A DNA stretch of 64,000 nucleotides from Strobilurus pachycystidiatus (Eukaryota > Basidiomycota > Agaricomycetes > Agaricales > Physalacriaceae): contig JAHLMK010000005.1 in assembly GCA_019915135.1 (NCBI GenBank), positions 2,666,001-2,730,000 of the forward strand, given 5' to 3'. Shown one piece after another: positions 45,435-57,200 of the stretch (its first letter is position 1; each line of letters starts with the position of its first letter). Below the pieces are notes generated by a model that saw only the letters and a list, made by a program, of their open reading frames with translations, had not been told where the DNA came from and did no database searches. The position numbers and the translations under genes are program-made.

Positions 45435-45922
45435 ATGATTTGGGTGAGTGTGCCACTCGAGACATTCACACACTTTGACTTGTCATAGACGGAACGTTGC
45501 CAGACGAAGATCCCTCAGCACTTTCACCTCCATCGCAAACGTAGGATCAAGCGCCCGAAGAGGGGACCGCGCCAGGCTATCTTCATTTTCTATCGTTCTG
45601 TATGTCAGCAACGCATCCATTCATCACGTTGTGTTCATCATGTCCTTAGGGAGGCCGAAAAGTAGGAACTATCGTCCAGCTTGATAGCACTCGCACTCGA
45701 CTTGCAGACCACGCATTTGAGTTGGCCGCGATAGGAATCACCGAACAGCCATATTTCAAGCGCCTGGCCGTGGATGGCAGCTCCTGCGAATGGGTCACAA
45801 TTGGGTGGAGGACTTTCTTTGACATCGCCAACCCAGTCAAGCCAATGTTCTTCAAAGCAACAGAGGAACCGCTTCCTGCTGACTGGGCACTCGACGTGGG
45901 TAGATTCTTGCCCGCCCTGTGA
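45435..45922 (+). CDS. Small cargo protein, unrecognised
   Basis: Exons join in phase: a tiny first exon MIW (45435-45443), then TERCQTKIPQHFHLHRKRRI with KRPKRGPRQAIFIFYRS, and after an intron with GTATGT donor GGRKVGTIVQLDSTRTRLAD, FELAAIGITEQPYFKRLAVD, TIGWRTFFDIANPVKPMFFK and LPADWALDVGRFLPAL at the stop 45920-45922. About 120 residues with a basic patch. The first exon could extend upstream (an ATG at 45274 was tried but does not join cleanly). Family unknown. Confidence 0.45.
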
Positions 45923-46324
45923 TTGTTAGTCGATCTCGTGGCGCATGCACTCTTCGTCACTGACGTTCTAGGACAGGGGAGGCGTGATATTGCTCTGGGC
46001 GGCAGTGGGACCTTAATTTGATATGCATATATTGAACCTGAACTTGGTGTGATTAGCACAAGTATGGAAGCGGAAAAGATCGTGGCGTCAGGATCGACGT
46101 GCTTCGTGGCACGGATGCAGGATCGATGTGCATCGTGGCTCTTGCGAGGCGTCAGGATCGACCTGCTCAAAGGTATGTTTGGCAGACAATGGTAACCAGC
46201 ATAATGTTGACACGAACAATAGATTCCCGAGCACAATGGAACTTCAAGGACGGCGGGTATTCGGCCGATATCAGCAAAATTTTCGTCAGGTATGCTGTCT
46301 CGTTGACTCTTGTTCCTCACCACC

Positions 46325-49004
46325 ATGAAGCCTTACGATCTGAAGGCAGAAGATCCATGGCTTGCGAGCAAATACGATCCGAATACCCTTCCCGCAGACC
46401 AGCTCAGGCAACCCTACCGACGAAGCACGGGGGAAAACCAGCTGACGGCCGAGCAACTCACCCTTTTGTGGACGTTTGCGCCGGAATGGGAGTCTTTGTG
46501 CAAGAGCGTCAAGGGCAGTACCGAGCAGAAACGAGCCTTATGGGTGAAGAAGGCGACGGACGCGGCGTTTAAGCATCGCGTATTTCTGACCGATAATGCC
46601 CCACTGTTGAAGGTGGTGAGTTGACTGGCGCGAGGTCGTTTTGTCCTGGTAGCGTCTAACGTGCTTGTAGAAGGTCGTGAAGTGGTTTGCAAACAAAAAG
46701 ACCCACTACATCGACAAGGGGAAGAGCTTTAAGAAGGCACCTGATTTCGGGCACGACAATGAGGGCGACGACGAAGAGGGCGACGACGACGACGACGACA
46801 ATGGGGAGGAGGAGAGTTCATCTGGACCTGCTGTGAATAGGCGGGGCCTCCTTCGTTTCTCTAACGTTCTACGCGGGCAGCAGCTGTTCCAAGAAGAACA
46901 GCGCGAGGACGTTCGGGAGCGCGCTCAAGAGCTCAAGAGCCAAGTCAAGGACGGCAATAATGGCGCTGCTTTTAGCAAGGCCGCATCCGAACTCTGGCAG
47001 GCGCTCACGGAAGAAGAGCGAGTGGAATGGGAAGCCAAGGCGAAGAAATTGGGCTCTCACGAGAGGTAGGTTCTCACCTCGAGGGTGACCTGGATTCCTT
47101 GTTGCTGATTTGTGTCCCTAAGTACGCTCTTGCGATTGCCTCTAGCCGTCCGGCAGGTATCGGATAAGCTGGCCAAGGAAATTGAGACTATCGGTGGGCC
47201 CGTCGCAGTTACGGTCATGTATATCTTTCGCGATCGAGTGAATGGATCTTTGGATGGATCTGTGTACGTCGAGGATTTCACACCATCATCTCTGCATACT
47301 GATATACCTACAGCATCGATTCATCTGCTTGCGGGAAAGAGGCATGCATGATGTCCGAGGTGCTGGGGTCCAACGTTCTAACAAACTTATCTGCATGGTT
47401 CAATAACAAGTGTCCCTGTGAGTGTCGACTTGATTCTTAAGTTCCGCGACTGCCTCCCTAATCTGAGGTTCTAGTGCCAGTGAAACGGTCTCTAACCTTC
47501 CCAACGGACGACGAGAACTTGCCCCGCTTCCCGGTCATAGACCTGGATGCTCAAACGGGAGCGGAACATAACGTTGTGATTGAAGAGTATATCGCTGCCA
47601 TGTGGTGTACGTTGAAACGCTTCGTGTCTTGTTTGTGATAGATTCTGACAATTTTGAAGCTTCAATCTACGGCACTACGACTCTCAATCGCATCGGACTT
47701 GGGGCTAAGCCAAGTGACTTCTTCGACACATCGGCGTGGCCCGAAGTCGAGGCATATCTGACCTCTACCAAAGGAGCCGCGATACACGCTCAATTACGCC
47801 TCTCAGCGATAACTGCGCTAATGACCCGCTCGAACGAGGATTCATCGAATCCCTTCCGTTTTCTGTCGTCACCTCAAGACTATCCACGTAGCAAGTCGGC
47901 CACACCACCACCCACGCCGCCGCCGAAGGATCAGGACAGACCGGCGCCGCGAAGTCCCTCGTTGCCTTATCCAGGGGATGTGGTCGATACAATGCCAGTC
48001 GCGGACACAGACGTCCAAGCAAAGCCGGCATCACCAAAGGTCGGACCGAATTCGCCAGCCAAGAGATCGGAGCGTGGGGGCAGGGGTGGTCGAAACACCG
48101 TTGTAGACGAGGATACGATAATGACGGACTATCCGTGAGTGAATTTCGAGTATATCTGCTGCACTTTTCTGACGCTTATAGCAGCGTCTCGACGGAAGCA
48201 GCGCCAGAGTTAGGAGCCTTACCGAACGTCGACTCAGATGATATTATAAGGGACTCAGTAGCAGTCGAAGAAGGGTGAGTGTCTCGAGAACTTGGCGGAA
48301 GCTTGCTGACATTGTACAGTGATGACCATCTGACACCGCTGAAGTGGAAAAGAAAGTGAATTCACGCTCCTGTGTGCTATTGAATCGTCCAACTGATTGC
48401 TTCCCTAGACAACAGGCCATCAACGTTACCGAGGCGCCTAAGAAGGCTAGAAAGGCACCCGCGAAGTGAGCATCCGCCCCACCACTACCGTCATCGACTC
48501 AACCGTCACAGAAAGGTAAGAAACGATGACGACTCGGAGGCGCCTAAGAAGGCTAGAAAGGCACCCGCGAAGTGAGTATCCGCCCCACCACTACCGTCAT
48601 CGACTAAACCATCACCCAACAGAAAGGTAAGAAACGATGGCGACTCGGAGGCGCCTAAGAAGTCGAACAAGTCAGTAGGGAAGTGAGTTTGTTTACTCCG
48701 ATTCATGTTATTTGTATACTGAAAGTCCACGAGGAGAACGCGGACGGGCAAGGAAAAGGCACCAGAGTCTTCATCGCAGGACGGCGCTGTGGCTGCCGAA
48801 GGCTCTAACGCGGCCTCTGGTATTTCGGAGGAGCCCCAACCCAAAAGGTGTGAATGGTTTAAGCTTGTTGTTGCCCCATGCCGATCTCCGTTGGTCTACA
48901 GACCTAGGTATGCGTATGTGCATCCGTCAGAGCTGCCCGTACCCTTGTTTGACGCTAAGATTGATACTTCTCTCACGCGTGCCTCGCGCCGCGCGCCGAA
49001 GTGA
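46325..49004 (+). CDS. HMG-box-like cargo protein with repeated C-terminal exons
   Basis: ATG 46325 begins MKPYDLKAEDPWLASKYDPN. Helices TAEQLTLLWTFAPEWESLCK and VKWFANKKTHYIDKGKSFKK are followed by a run of Asp/Glu, then LLRFSNVLRGQQLFQEEQRE, FSKAASELWQALTEEERVEW, EAKAKKLGSHE, an HMG-box-like DNA-binding pattern. Later exons give LAKEIETIGGPVAVTVMYIF, SEVLGSNVLTNLSAWFNNKC, EHNVVIEEYIAAMW and EASIYGTTTLNRIGLGAKPS, then a Pro/Ser-rich region. The last part is many tiny exons, including duplicated units at 48431-48690, ending with SEEPQPKRCEWFKLVVAPCR and a stop at 49002-49004. The gene ends about 55 bases before the subterminal array. It probably binds DNA in the nucleus. Exact splicing of the last 500 bases is uncertain. 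Confidence 0.6.
48431..48690 (+). repeat. Tandem duplication of an exon-intron unit
   Basis: GAGGCGCCTAAGAAGGCTAG starts at 48431 and again at 48537, and GAGGCGCCTAAGAAG at 48648. Units are 106 and 111 bases. Each holds a coding piece (EAPKKARKAPAK) ending in a GTGAGY donor, a short intron and an AG before KG/KK. The third copy is cut short and diverged. Splice sites were duplicated along with the exon, so the protein gains lysine-rich repeats. Confidence 0.85.
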
Positions 49005-49059
49005 TTACTTGCCGGGTTGGCATCGGCACATGTAGCCAGGTAGTACGCAAGCTTGTAAT

Positions 49060-49170
49060 TTCTCAACTCAAGCATACGCACGATTTTGAGTCCAACCATC
49101 AGCAATTACTCAAGTTGTGATTTAAGTTTACTACTCAAGTTGTGACTTGAGTTACGACTCAAGTTCTGGC
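49060..49170. repeat. Right subterminal ACTCAAG/ACTTGAG array
   Basis: CAACTCAAGC, ACTCAAGTTGTG, ACTACTCAAGTTGTGACTTG and GACTCAAGTT within 110 bases. Same heptamers as the left array, placed just inside the right TIR. Confidence 0.78.
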
Positions 49171-49227
49171 AGCTTGATTGATAGATGCATACATGTTTCG
49201 GGTACCAAATAATGAGATGAGCGATAT

Positions 49228-49284
49228 CTCATGCTCACCCTGGTGATCACCGAAGCAGCTTAAGATAAGTCGGTCACCTTTCAT
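49228..49284 (-). repeat. Right terminal inverted repeat of island 2
   Basis: CTCATGCTCACCCTGGTGAT, then CACC, then CTTAAG, ending in GGTCACCTTTCAT. Its complement aligns to 16063-16119 without gaps. Confidence 0.78.
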
Positions 49285-49291
49285 GCATCGA
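49285..49291. repeat. Putative right target-site duplication GCATCGA
   Basis: Second copy of the heptamer at 16056-16062, same orientation. Also noted: the left copy is followed by C, the right by A. Confidence 0.6.
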
Positions 49292-49771
49292 ACCATTCAC
49301 AGGCACCGAGGGCCGTCTGCGAAACTACCATCTTAATGCGAAAGATATCTGGTGACCTCGTGGGAACTGCACAGTATGTCTGGACTTTACATTCAACCAA
49401 TCTGGCAGATTGCTGGGTCTTTCGATGTCGCGGTTGCACATACGCAGCTGTGAAGGTGCAAGTGTCGTAGCACATTCGTCGGCGGGAGCACAAGAAAGAC
49501 TAGTGCATTCAAGTGTCCTGGCAGGCTTTGCCGGAACATGTCAATGAGACGCGTACTGTAACTCGGCGCAGCCGTCTAGGATGTGGGTTGCACATGCCGT
49601 GGCTTTTGTAGCCCTGAAGGTATTGCATTTGGTTGAGACGTCCAGATTGAAGTGAATAACGATCATGTCTGTGGCGTCCTTACTTTGGGGGAAACCGCGA
49701 ATTCCGCGTTTGTGATTCAGGCTGCCGGTCTCCCAATGCATCTGAGGTACCATTGCATATGTAAGTAGATA
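49292..49771. other. Host flank right of island 2, no gene seen
   Basis: 480 bases downstream of the MBOAT gene. Small frames on minus lack any motif. Probably the MBOAT 3' flank. Confidence 0.4.
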
Positions 49772-51019
49772 TCAAAGTACCTTCGCCATCAGCTGGAGAG
49801 AATTATCGATATATCTTAGCGGGAAATTAGTCTTCATCGTCGCAACGTAGATGTGCTCAGCGCAGCTTGGACTCATGCCAATCATTAACGCCATCTGGAT
49901 CCACGCAAATGTCCATACCCATCCCAGCACGCCTCCGACTTTGACGCCCGTCAACCGCCGGAAGACACCCTCTATCATCACGCCAACGCCGAATAGCACA
50001 AACATCAACGTCGTCGAACAACACAGACCCGACGGGTACCGCATACCCCACATCCCAATGTCGTGGTAGATACCAGAAAGGAGGAACACTCCGAATACGC
50101 TTCCCAGTGGACCCAAGGGCGAAAATAATCGCCCACCCGTGCGGGTGAGCATGTATCGGAAGCACTGGTGCCATCTCCGACCCCACAATTCAGCGAGCGA
50201 GGTGGAACGCAGTGGCGCGTCGAAGAGAGGGGGCCAATTTTCCGGCGTTTGGCGAAAGAGATACACGGCGATGAACTGGTACTGCATCCATTGCGCAGAC
50301 ATGGCGGTGTATGTCCCGATCGCATACGTCTGAGATGAGAGAATTCGATACATGGTTGGCGAAACGGGAAAGGGGAGTGTGTGGGTGTGAAGAGCCTTCA
50401 GAAAGTACATGTAAAAGTCGAATAGTGCGCCATAGAAAAGATAATCTTTCACGCCGTTCCAAAAGAAAGAGCCTGGCGGAGGAGGGGCAATTCGAGGGGA
50501 GATGAAATCCCAGTCGGTGCCTCGAAAGTTTATGCATAGATCAGCTGCGTCGAGAAGAATTTCGGGTATGGTGCGCTGCTTTGCGGGGTCGCGTTTCCCG
50601 ATACGTGTGAAGTGAGTGCGCTCAAAGGCCCAAGGAACCATACGAAAAAGCATGGCCGGTGTCCAGACCTGAACGTAATTAGTACAACTTAGTTTGAGCT
50701 CGGAGATGGGACCGACCATGTACGGGAGATTTGTGGACGCAGCAGTTGGGTCGGCGTGTGCGGGAGCTAAGAGAAGGGCCATGCGGCACACGAGGTAGAA
50801 GCATACGGGAAGGACGGCGATGCGCAGACTACGCGTGCTTGGGAGAGTAACCAACAGCGCAGACGCGTAGAAGGCGATATGGGCAGGAACGATGACTGTC
50901 AATGGGTGGGGATTTGAGCCGCTCCATGAAGACGCGAGAAAATTCGGTGGAGGACTAAACAGGAGTAAGTATTAGATATCCAAACGCCAGACAAGGACGC
51001 ACCATTGCCAGAGATCCAT
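49772..51019 (-). CDS. MBOAT / wax-synthase-domain acyltransferase
   Basis: Multi-pass membrane O-acyltransferase of the wax synthase-like (MBOAT_2) group, which in fungi includes acetyltransferases of lipid and terpenoid pathways. Three exons on minus: 51019-51003 (MDLWQ plus), 50954-50717 and 50668-49772, giving 383 residues. Motifs: WAFERTHFTRIGKRD, CINFRGTDWDFI, YAIGTYTAMSAQWMQYQFIA, then SLAELWGRRWHQCFRYMLTR with the family's RxWH, and the putative catalytic His in FLLSGIYHDIGMWGMRYP. At least six hydrophobic helices, for example TLMFVLFGVGVMIEGVF. The 48-nt intron 50669-50716 is stop-free and a multiple of three, so it is easily missed. Substrate cannot be told; no biosynthetic cluster is visible around it. 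Confidence 0.85.
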
Positions 51020-52110
51020 GTTCGTGGTATGTTGGAGAGGCGTGCTCCCGGCACTGGTCCCAATTCTGTTCGTTGCGCCCAAGTTGCTTCTGACTATGAT
51101 AGCCCTGTCTACCGGAGTAGATCAGACTGGTGTTTGCCAAGAGCTGATGCAATCTGCGTGGACAGAGGATAGTGAGGATGGGCAATGACGAGATGTCGGC
51201 GGAGGCGACGAAGATGATAGAAGATTGAGGCGATTCTGGAGGGAAGGGCTTAATGATACCAGAAGACCGATGAAACACTAGTCTGCGCACTATGTCTCGT
51301 CCCTTGCGGGCCACTTTGATAGTCTCAATAACCGACGGTCAGACTCATAGGCTCATGGCCACATTCAAACGTCGGAATCGGATATACCGTATTGGACTAA
51401 GTTGTTTGACGCGTCGACGGGTCGACCGGCTGCGCGTTGGCCAAATCCGCTTGATGCCGGTAAGCAGATGACGCAAGCATTGAATTTGAGATTGAGGGTT
51501 GAGACTTTCCAGTGGCCGGGCGTCGTGCGGGATGAACGGGCATTGCGACAATCATGATGACAGTCGAACAAAGAGAGCGAAAGGCGGCTATGTAATCGGC
51601 GGGTGGGCGGCTCCTGCCAAACTAGACTCGAACCAGTACCAAAAAACGCCGGACTCGATGACAGTCGATCGAGTACCTGGCTATCTACTGCCAAACAAGC
51701 GCCCGTGAGAATTTGACCGAGGCTCCTGGCATGCTCTTGCCTTTCCATCACCATCCCACTGCGACGCGTCTACTCCTTGGAGTACTGTTTCGCGCTCATC
51801 ATCTATATCTTTTCCTCTGTGTCAAAAATTCACGGAGGCGGCGACTGGGCCCTACTGTATCTGAAACTACCTGTTCTCACAATACTTTTTTCATAACCCT
51901 CAATACGGCCGTAAGTAGTTTTGCGGGTGCGTTGATGCTGGCTCATGAAAGGAACCCGCAAGGTTAGGCTTCCTCAATCAAGTTTCAAACAACTTCTCCG
52001 GTTTACTAGTGCCGTGTATGTATCGTGATTTCAGCAGTGCGCTGCTTTCAAATGACACTGACATGAAATTTGCAGGTCGTGGTACATATATACGCTTTCA
52101 CTGCTCATTC
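51020..52110. other. Divergent spacer between MBOAT and F-box genes
   Basis: About 1.1 kb holding promoters for both. Weak minus-strand frames (51345-51754) are not supported as genes. A plus-strand upstream ORF fragment with in-frame ATGs leads into the F-box gene at 52009 but lacks conserved residues. Confidence 0.4.
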
Positions 52111-53928
52111 ATGGCCTCACAATGCGCGAACTGTGGCAATTTTCCCTGCCGTAGTATTCAACACGAAGAAGTCTACACCAATTCTCCGCTCCTTCAGCGT
52201 CTTCGCTCCTCCAACTTCGCACCCACGGACCGAGAGTCATCCTTCGTTCGTGAAAATATCCTGGCAGAAATCTCCCAAGACATAGAAGGCGCGGAATCGC
52301 AGATACGCTCCTTACTCGACGCGTTGCAGAACGTCAAGAGAGAGCGTCTCGCTCTTTTGGCTATACGGAAGTGCTACGGGGACCTTGTTTCCCCCCGCCG
52401 TACCTTGCCCATGGAATTATGGTCGGAGGTCTTCGTGCATGTCTACAACCAGACTCCGGGCCAAAATGCGTGGCCTATGTCCGCGCCTCATTGGTATCTG
52501 GGCCGAGTCTGTAAGAAGTGGCGGAATGCAATCCACTCTACGGCCGTGCTCTACTCCACCATCTTCATCACCTTTTACCCAGATTCCGAATCCCACCCGT
52601 CCCACATAGAGCGTCTTGACGCAATCCTCTGCCGTTCCCGTCAGTACCCATTGACAGTGTATGTCGGGGACGTACAACCGCCGCCATCTGCGTCCACCGT
52701 GCGTGACATGATGCTTAACAGACTTTGGGCTGAATGTCATCAATGGCGAGCCGTGCAATTCTGGCTCTATGATGCCGAAGAACTCTTCTCCACTCTCCAA
52801 GGGCGCCTACCGCTACTCGAGAATTTGCACTTGGAGGTCCGTCGACAGGATGAGGCCAATATTGTGCCTGCTGAAGGGCGGCCCATTGTTCTTGGCTTCA
52901 GTGACTGCCCGCGTCTTCAGTCGGTAACGCTCGAGGGCACTCGTCGTGTCATTGACCTTCCCTGGGCCAAGATCAAGAAGCTCAGTATAGACGACTGTGA
53001 TAGTCGCACCGAGGACTTAGTCAGCTACACGCGGCTGTTACAGTCTTGCACTGCGCTCGAGGCGTTCAGTATGCCACAGACACAATACACGGTGGATTTT
53101 TCGGTGGACCCGGACACCGATCCGCTACTAGATGTCATCATCCCTTTCCCAAATATACGGACGCTCAGAACGCGCTATGGATACGTTATCGATCACCTTC
53201 TGCTCCCGCATCTGCAAGAGGCCCATTTGGAATGCATCTGGGATACGCTCCCCCCTTTCCACGACCTTCTTTCACGTTCTCAATGTGCCTCATCCCTCAC
53301 ACATCTCTTGATTGATGGTTTCGAAGCCAAGCGCTTGGACGGGGCACTCCTCCTACCTATTCTCGACCTCAGTCTGAACCTACAGACACTCATCATCCAC
53401 GCAAAAGTTTCGGACAGATTCTTCAATGCCGCTCATGAACTGCAGTACGAAACCGACGTCATCGGCATGAATGAACTCTCTAGCATCATTGAACGCCTAG
53501 CCATCTCCGACACACAGTTGCCAGTGTTTCTTCCGCGACTTCATGATTTTGAAATGGATATAGATGATCATATTGAAGCGAACCAATTCCCATATTTCGG
53601 CGAAGAGGATTGGCTCCCCGCAATGTTACGGGCGCGCTGGGAGCCCGCATTTCCCAGTATGGCCAAATTGCAACGCTTCCATGTCATGGTCTCGGCAGCA
53701 CTTTTGGCGCCTCGCTTACTCCGGGGCTCATCATCTCTTATGCTCGAGTCGGAAATAGAGGAACTGATGCAGCTGAATAATGAGGGCATGGATCTTTCAC
53801 TGTCCGTTACTGGCTCGGTCCGGTGGCCAGTTGAAAATGAGGTATGGCTTCTTATACCAAGTGAGAACCACAGTTCTCGTCTAGCTATTACTGGTAGTTC
53901 AGCAGGTGCTTCAATCTACGATTTGTAG
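52111..53928 (+). CDS. F-box/LRR protein with N-terminal Cys motif and coiled coil
   Basis: Start set at ATG 52111 (MASQCANCGNFPCRS), 34 codons inside a longer frame open from 52009; the Cys-rich start and following sequence fit the basidiomycete F-box family. A helix (ENILAEISQDIEGAESQIRS, LLDALQNVKRERLALLAIRK) predicts a coiled coil. The F-box follows: RRTLPMELWSEVFVHVYNQT, HWYLGRVCKKWRNAIHSTAV. Then many LRR-like segments (LPLLENLHLEVRRQD, CPRLQSVTLEGTRRV, FPNIRTLRTRYGYVI, LNLQTLIIHAKVSDR). Single exon, 605 residues. Layout matches the LPxELWxxIF family that is hugely expanded in Agaricomycetes. Likely SCF adaptor; target unknown. Confidence 0.88.
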   Translation: MASQCANCGNFPCRSIQHEEVYTNSPLLQRLRSSNFAPTDRESSFVRENILAEISQDIEGAESQIRSLLDALQNVKRERLALLAIRKCYGDLVSPRRTLPMELWSEVFVHVYNQTPGQNAWPMSAPHWYLGRVCKKWRNAIHSTAVLYSTIFITFYPDSESHPSHIERLDAILCRSRQYPLTVYVGDVQPPPSASTVRDMMLNRLWAECHQWRAVQFWLYDAEELFSTLQGRLPLLENLHLEVRRQDEANIVPAEGRPIVLGFSDCPRLQSVTLEGTRRVIDLPWAKIKKLSIDDCDSRTEDLVSYTRLLQSCTALEAFSMPQTQYTVDFSVDPDTDPLLDVIIPFPNIRTLRTRYGYVIDHLLLPHLQEAHLECIWDTLPPFHDLLSRSQCASSLTHLLIDGFEAKRLDGALLLPILDLSLNLQTLIIHAKVSDRFFNAAHELQYETDVIGMNELSSIIERLAISDTQLPVFLPRLHDFEMDIDDHIEANQFPYFGEEDWLPAMLRARWEPAFPSMAKLQRFHVMVSAALLAPRLLRGSSSLMLESEIEELMQLNNEGMDLSLSVTGSVRWPVENEVWLLIPSENHSSRLAITGSSAGASIYDL

Positions 53929-54269
53929 CTTTCTGGTGCGCGGTTTGGATAGCACACCAGCCTACTTATCATTACTTAGTGGCACCGCTTCGTAATACTA
54001 CTAAAGGTACTGATGCTACATAGACGCATGATGTTCAATCGCGTGAAGAAGTATCTTATCCCTCACATTGAACAGAGATTGTCTGTTGGCGTCGAGGGCA
54101 TGTGTGAGCCAATTCAAGTATCGATGCTTCGGCGCGCCAAAAGGCGGGCGCTCAGGGCGGACTGAGGCGGTGGCTTCCCATTTGGGACAGCCCTGTCAGC
54201 TGAATTACCACTTAGCACTCGACTGCCATCTACTGGTCGTCGACCTCGTTGACCGCGCCCATTTCGACA

Positions 54270-57200
54270 ATGTCGACGATATCGACAGCGCTGCGCAACT
54301 TCAAGGAGCCCACGAAAGAGGAGCTGACGGAGATCTTTTTCTCGATACCGCCCACGATCAAGGCGCCGTCGACCGGAAGCAATGACAACGCGGAGGAGGT
54401 CGAGCGGATGGATATCAACGCCGTGCTGAGCCTGGGCATCCAAGGCGAGGAGGATTCATATGTGAGCTCGCAGTTCGTGGTGACGACGAAGCAGGAAGCT
54501 GATTGTAGCGCAGGCGGGCAAACTGTACCTGATTGCGCCCTACCTGGCCTTTGCGTCACTGGACCGCAAGTCCGTGCGCTTCACAATCCCGCTCTCGACG
54601 GTGCGGCGCGTCGAGCGGCTCAATGCCCGCGCCGGCATCTATGCGCTGAGTCTGGCACTGTGGTACGGCGGCAAAATAGTGCGTGTGCCGGTCTCATGCA
54701 GCGACTGTGCGCGCTGACCACGCTCAGATCGTGCAATTGACGTCCTTGCGGCCGACGGCGGACCTCTTCTGCTCATTGCTGCGCGACGCCCTCAAGATCG
54801 AGCTGCAGCGCGGGCAAATGAAGGCAGTCAAGGGCTTTGTTAAGACGTGCTATTCCGAGGCGCTGATCTCCACGTCTTCGTCAGTCGCCGACGGGGAGCG
54901 GGAGGATGGCAGCCTGATCAGCGAGGATAAAGAGCGAGAGACCACGTTCCACGGCGGACTGGGCCTGCGTTTCAAGTTTCCCGGGGATCCCAAAAAGTGC
55001 GTGGTATACAGGCGTGCTTTCATGAAATATGCTAATCTGGGACAGGCTGCGCGAAGCGTCCAAAATCAAACTGTGGATGGCTTACCTGAAAAGTGCGTTA
55101 ATCGAACAGACTTAGTTCTTGTATTGACAGTCGACAACAATGACAGCGCACGGCCGGAACCTTACTCTTCTTCGATACCCCCAAGCTACACGTCTTGTCC
55201 AAGTCGGTCTTCCTAATCGTCTACGCGGCGAAATGTGGGAGACACTTTCGGGTTCCATCTTCATGCGATACTCCAACCCCGGCTATTACGAAAACCTATT
55301 GAAGGACAACGAAGGCCGAACGAGTACAAGTACAGAAGATATTGAGAAGGATCTCCATCGAAGTCTACCAGAGTATGCTGGATATCAGTCTGAAGAGGGT
55401 ATCGGGGCTCTGCGGCGCGTTCTGCAGGCCTATTCGTTCAGAAATCCAGAGCTTGGCTACTGTCAAGTAAGCGGAGCTGTCTGATTCCCGACGTGTACTG
55501 ATCACTGATGTCTAGGCTATGAACATTCTTGCAGCAGCCATCTTGATGTTGGTGACCTGACATTTTCCTTAGAGTCGTATGCTGACCGCACACTAGCTAC
55601 ATGTCAGAAGAACAAGCTTTCTGGCTGCTTGAGGTTCTATGCGACCGTCTTCTTCCCGGTTACTACGCGTTGGTGTTCGTTCTCTTTTCCTGGCTCCCGT
55701 CTAACGTTACCCCAGGCCCTCCATGCATGGAACACTTCTGGATCAACGAGTATTCGAATCACTCGTCCAGAAATGCCTGCCTATGATTCACAACCATTTC
55801 CAAGAAGTCGATGTCCAACTATCCGTTGCTTCTTTGCCGTGGTTCTTGAGCTTGTGAGTCAATTATCAGACCCACTTTTTGGACAGCGACTGACTGAACG
55901 CAAAATTTAGGTTCATCAATAGCATGCCCATGATTTTCGCGTTCCGTATCGTCGACTGCTTCTTCTGTATGGGACCGAAAGTTCTGTTCCAAGTTGGGTA
56001 TGTCGCTCGAAGTCTTCTTTTCCGAATGCCAGTTAATTTGTCCTCAGACTAGGTCAGTCATTCACAGATCATGCACCACGTCTCTTAACCCCCATGCTGC
56101 TCAGCCATACTCAAGATCAACGGGGAAAAACTTTTGCAAGTTCAAGACGATGGTCATTTCCTCAAGTAGTGATCATCCTTAAAGTCGCCGTTCGTGCACT
56201 CAACGCTTCTGTAGCATGATGCGAGACTATTTCTCGTCATTAGGTGACTCCGCACACCCCGACTCGACCGACCCCCGCGCACGAGCCATAACGCGTTTCC
56301 AGGAGCTTCTCCTGGTCTCCTTCCGCGAATTCTCTGTTATCACAGACGACATGATCCTGTCTGAGCGCAGGCGCTTCAGGAGCGAAATCATACACAGCAT
56401 AGAGTCCTTCTCCAAACGATCCGCCGTGCGGAATTTGCGTAGCCTTGGGCGCTTCAACAAGGAGCAAGCAGGGTATATTTACGATTCGCTATACCGCGCG
56501 ATGTGCGTTCACCCTCCTCCCCCGGTGGTGCAGCCTCCGCCTAGCCTTTTGACGGTTGCGCATGAGAACGAGGAGAAGCCTGAAACACGAATCGGGCTGA
56601 AGACGTTCCAGTATTTCCTCAGCGAGATCGCGACGTGGGCTCGTGATGAGCGGATTGTGCGGAATGGATTCCAGGTGTGTTTGATTTGATGCCTTTCGTA
56701 TAGCATCCCAGCTCATGGGGTTATGTGTACTAGCAACGGATAGATCGCGAGGTTGCCGAGCACGAGTTCATCGACCGGCTGTTTTTCTTCTGGGATACAT
56801 CATGTCGGGGAGCCCTGTCATTCCAGGTAATTCGATCCGTCCTCAAGCCCGATCCGGGTTAATATCTCTAACGGGAACATGTTTTAGAATCTGTTGTCGG
56901 GGCTCGATGGTGTTATGTTCAACGATTTGATGGAGAACATCGAGTGGTTTTTCAACTTGCATGACAAGAACAAGGACGGCTTCCTGACCAAGGACGAGGT
57001 GTTGACCCTTTCGGAATCCTTTTTGGTGGGTCTTTTGGTATGATCGTCGACAATTTATTTATTTTCGTTTGCCGCATTAGTTCATATTTCGGTTCGAGAT
57101 TGGGGATGCGTACCTCGGCGCTGTTAGTCGGTTCATGACGAACGCGTTTGAGTATGGCGATGCGCTTCTGCCTGAGCCAGAGGAGGCACGAATCGGGGAG

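Larger units (their letters stand above)
16063..49284. mobile_element. Giant KDZ-class DNA transposon (~33.2 kb), carrying nested elements
   Basis: Four independent signals define one unit: 57-bp imperfect inverted repeats at 16063-16119 and 49228-49284 (33 of 38 bases identical over the inner part); ACTCAAG/ACTTGAG arrays just inside both ends; the GCATCGA heptamer outside both ends; and host genes resuming at once outside. Inside is a KDZ (Kyakuja-Dileera-Zisupton) transposase plus at least nine other gene models of the small, acidic, intron-rich kind that travels with such elements. A MITE (23851-24447) and a second Plavaka element (31689-42488) lie within. Without the Plavaka insert the unit would be about 22.4 kb. 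The KDZ transposase now lacks its 3' end, so the copy is probably no longer autonomous. Confidence 0.7.

Noticed and set aside
16063..49284. TET/JBP dioxygenase in the giant element
   Set aside because: Known from some KDZ elements, so looked for HxD...H-type and Arg/Fe-binding patterns in each cargo frame; none was convincing.
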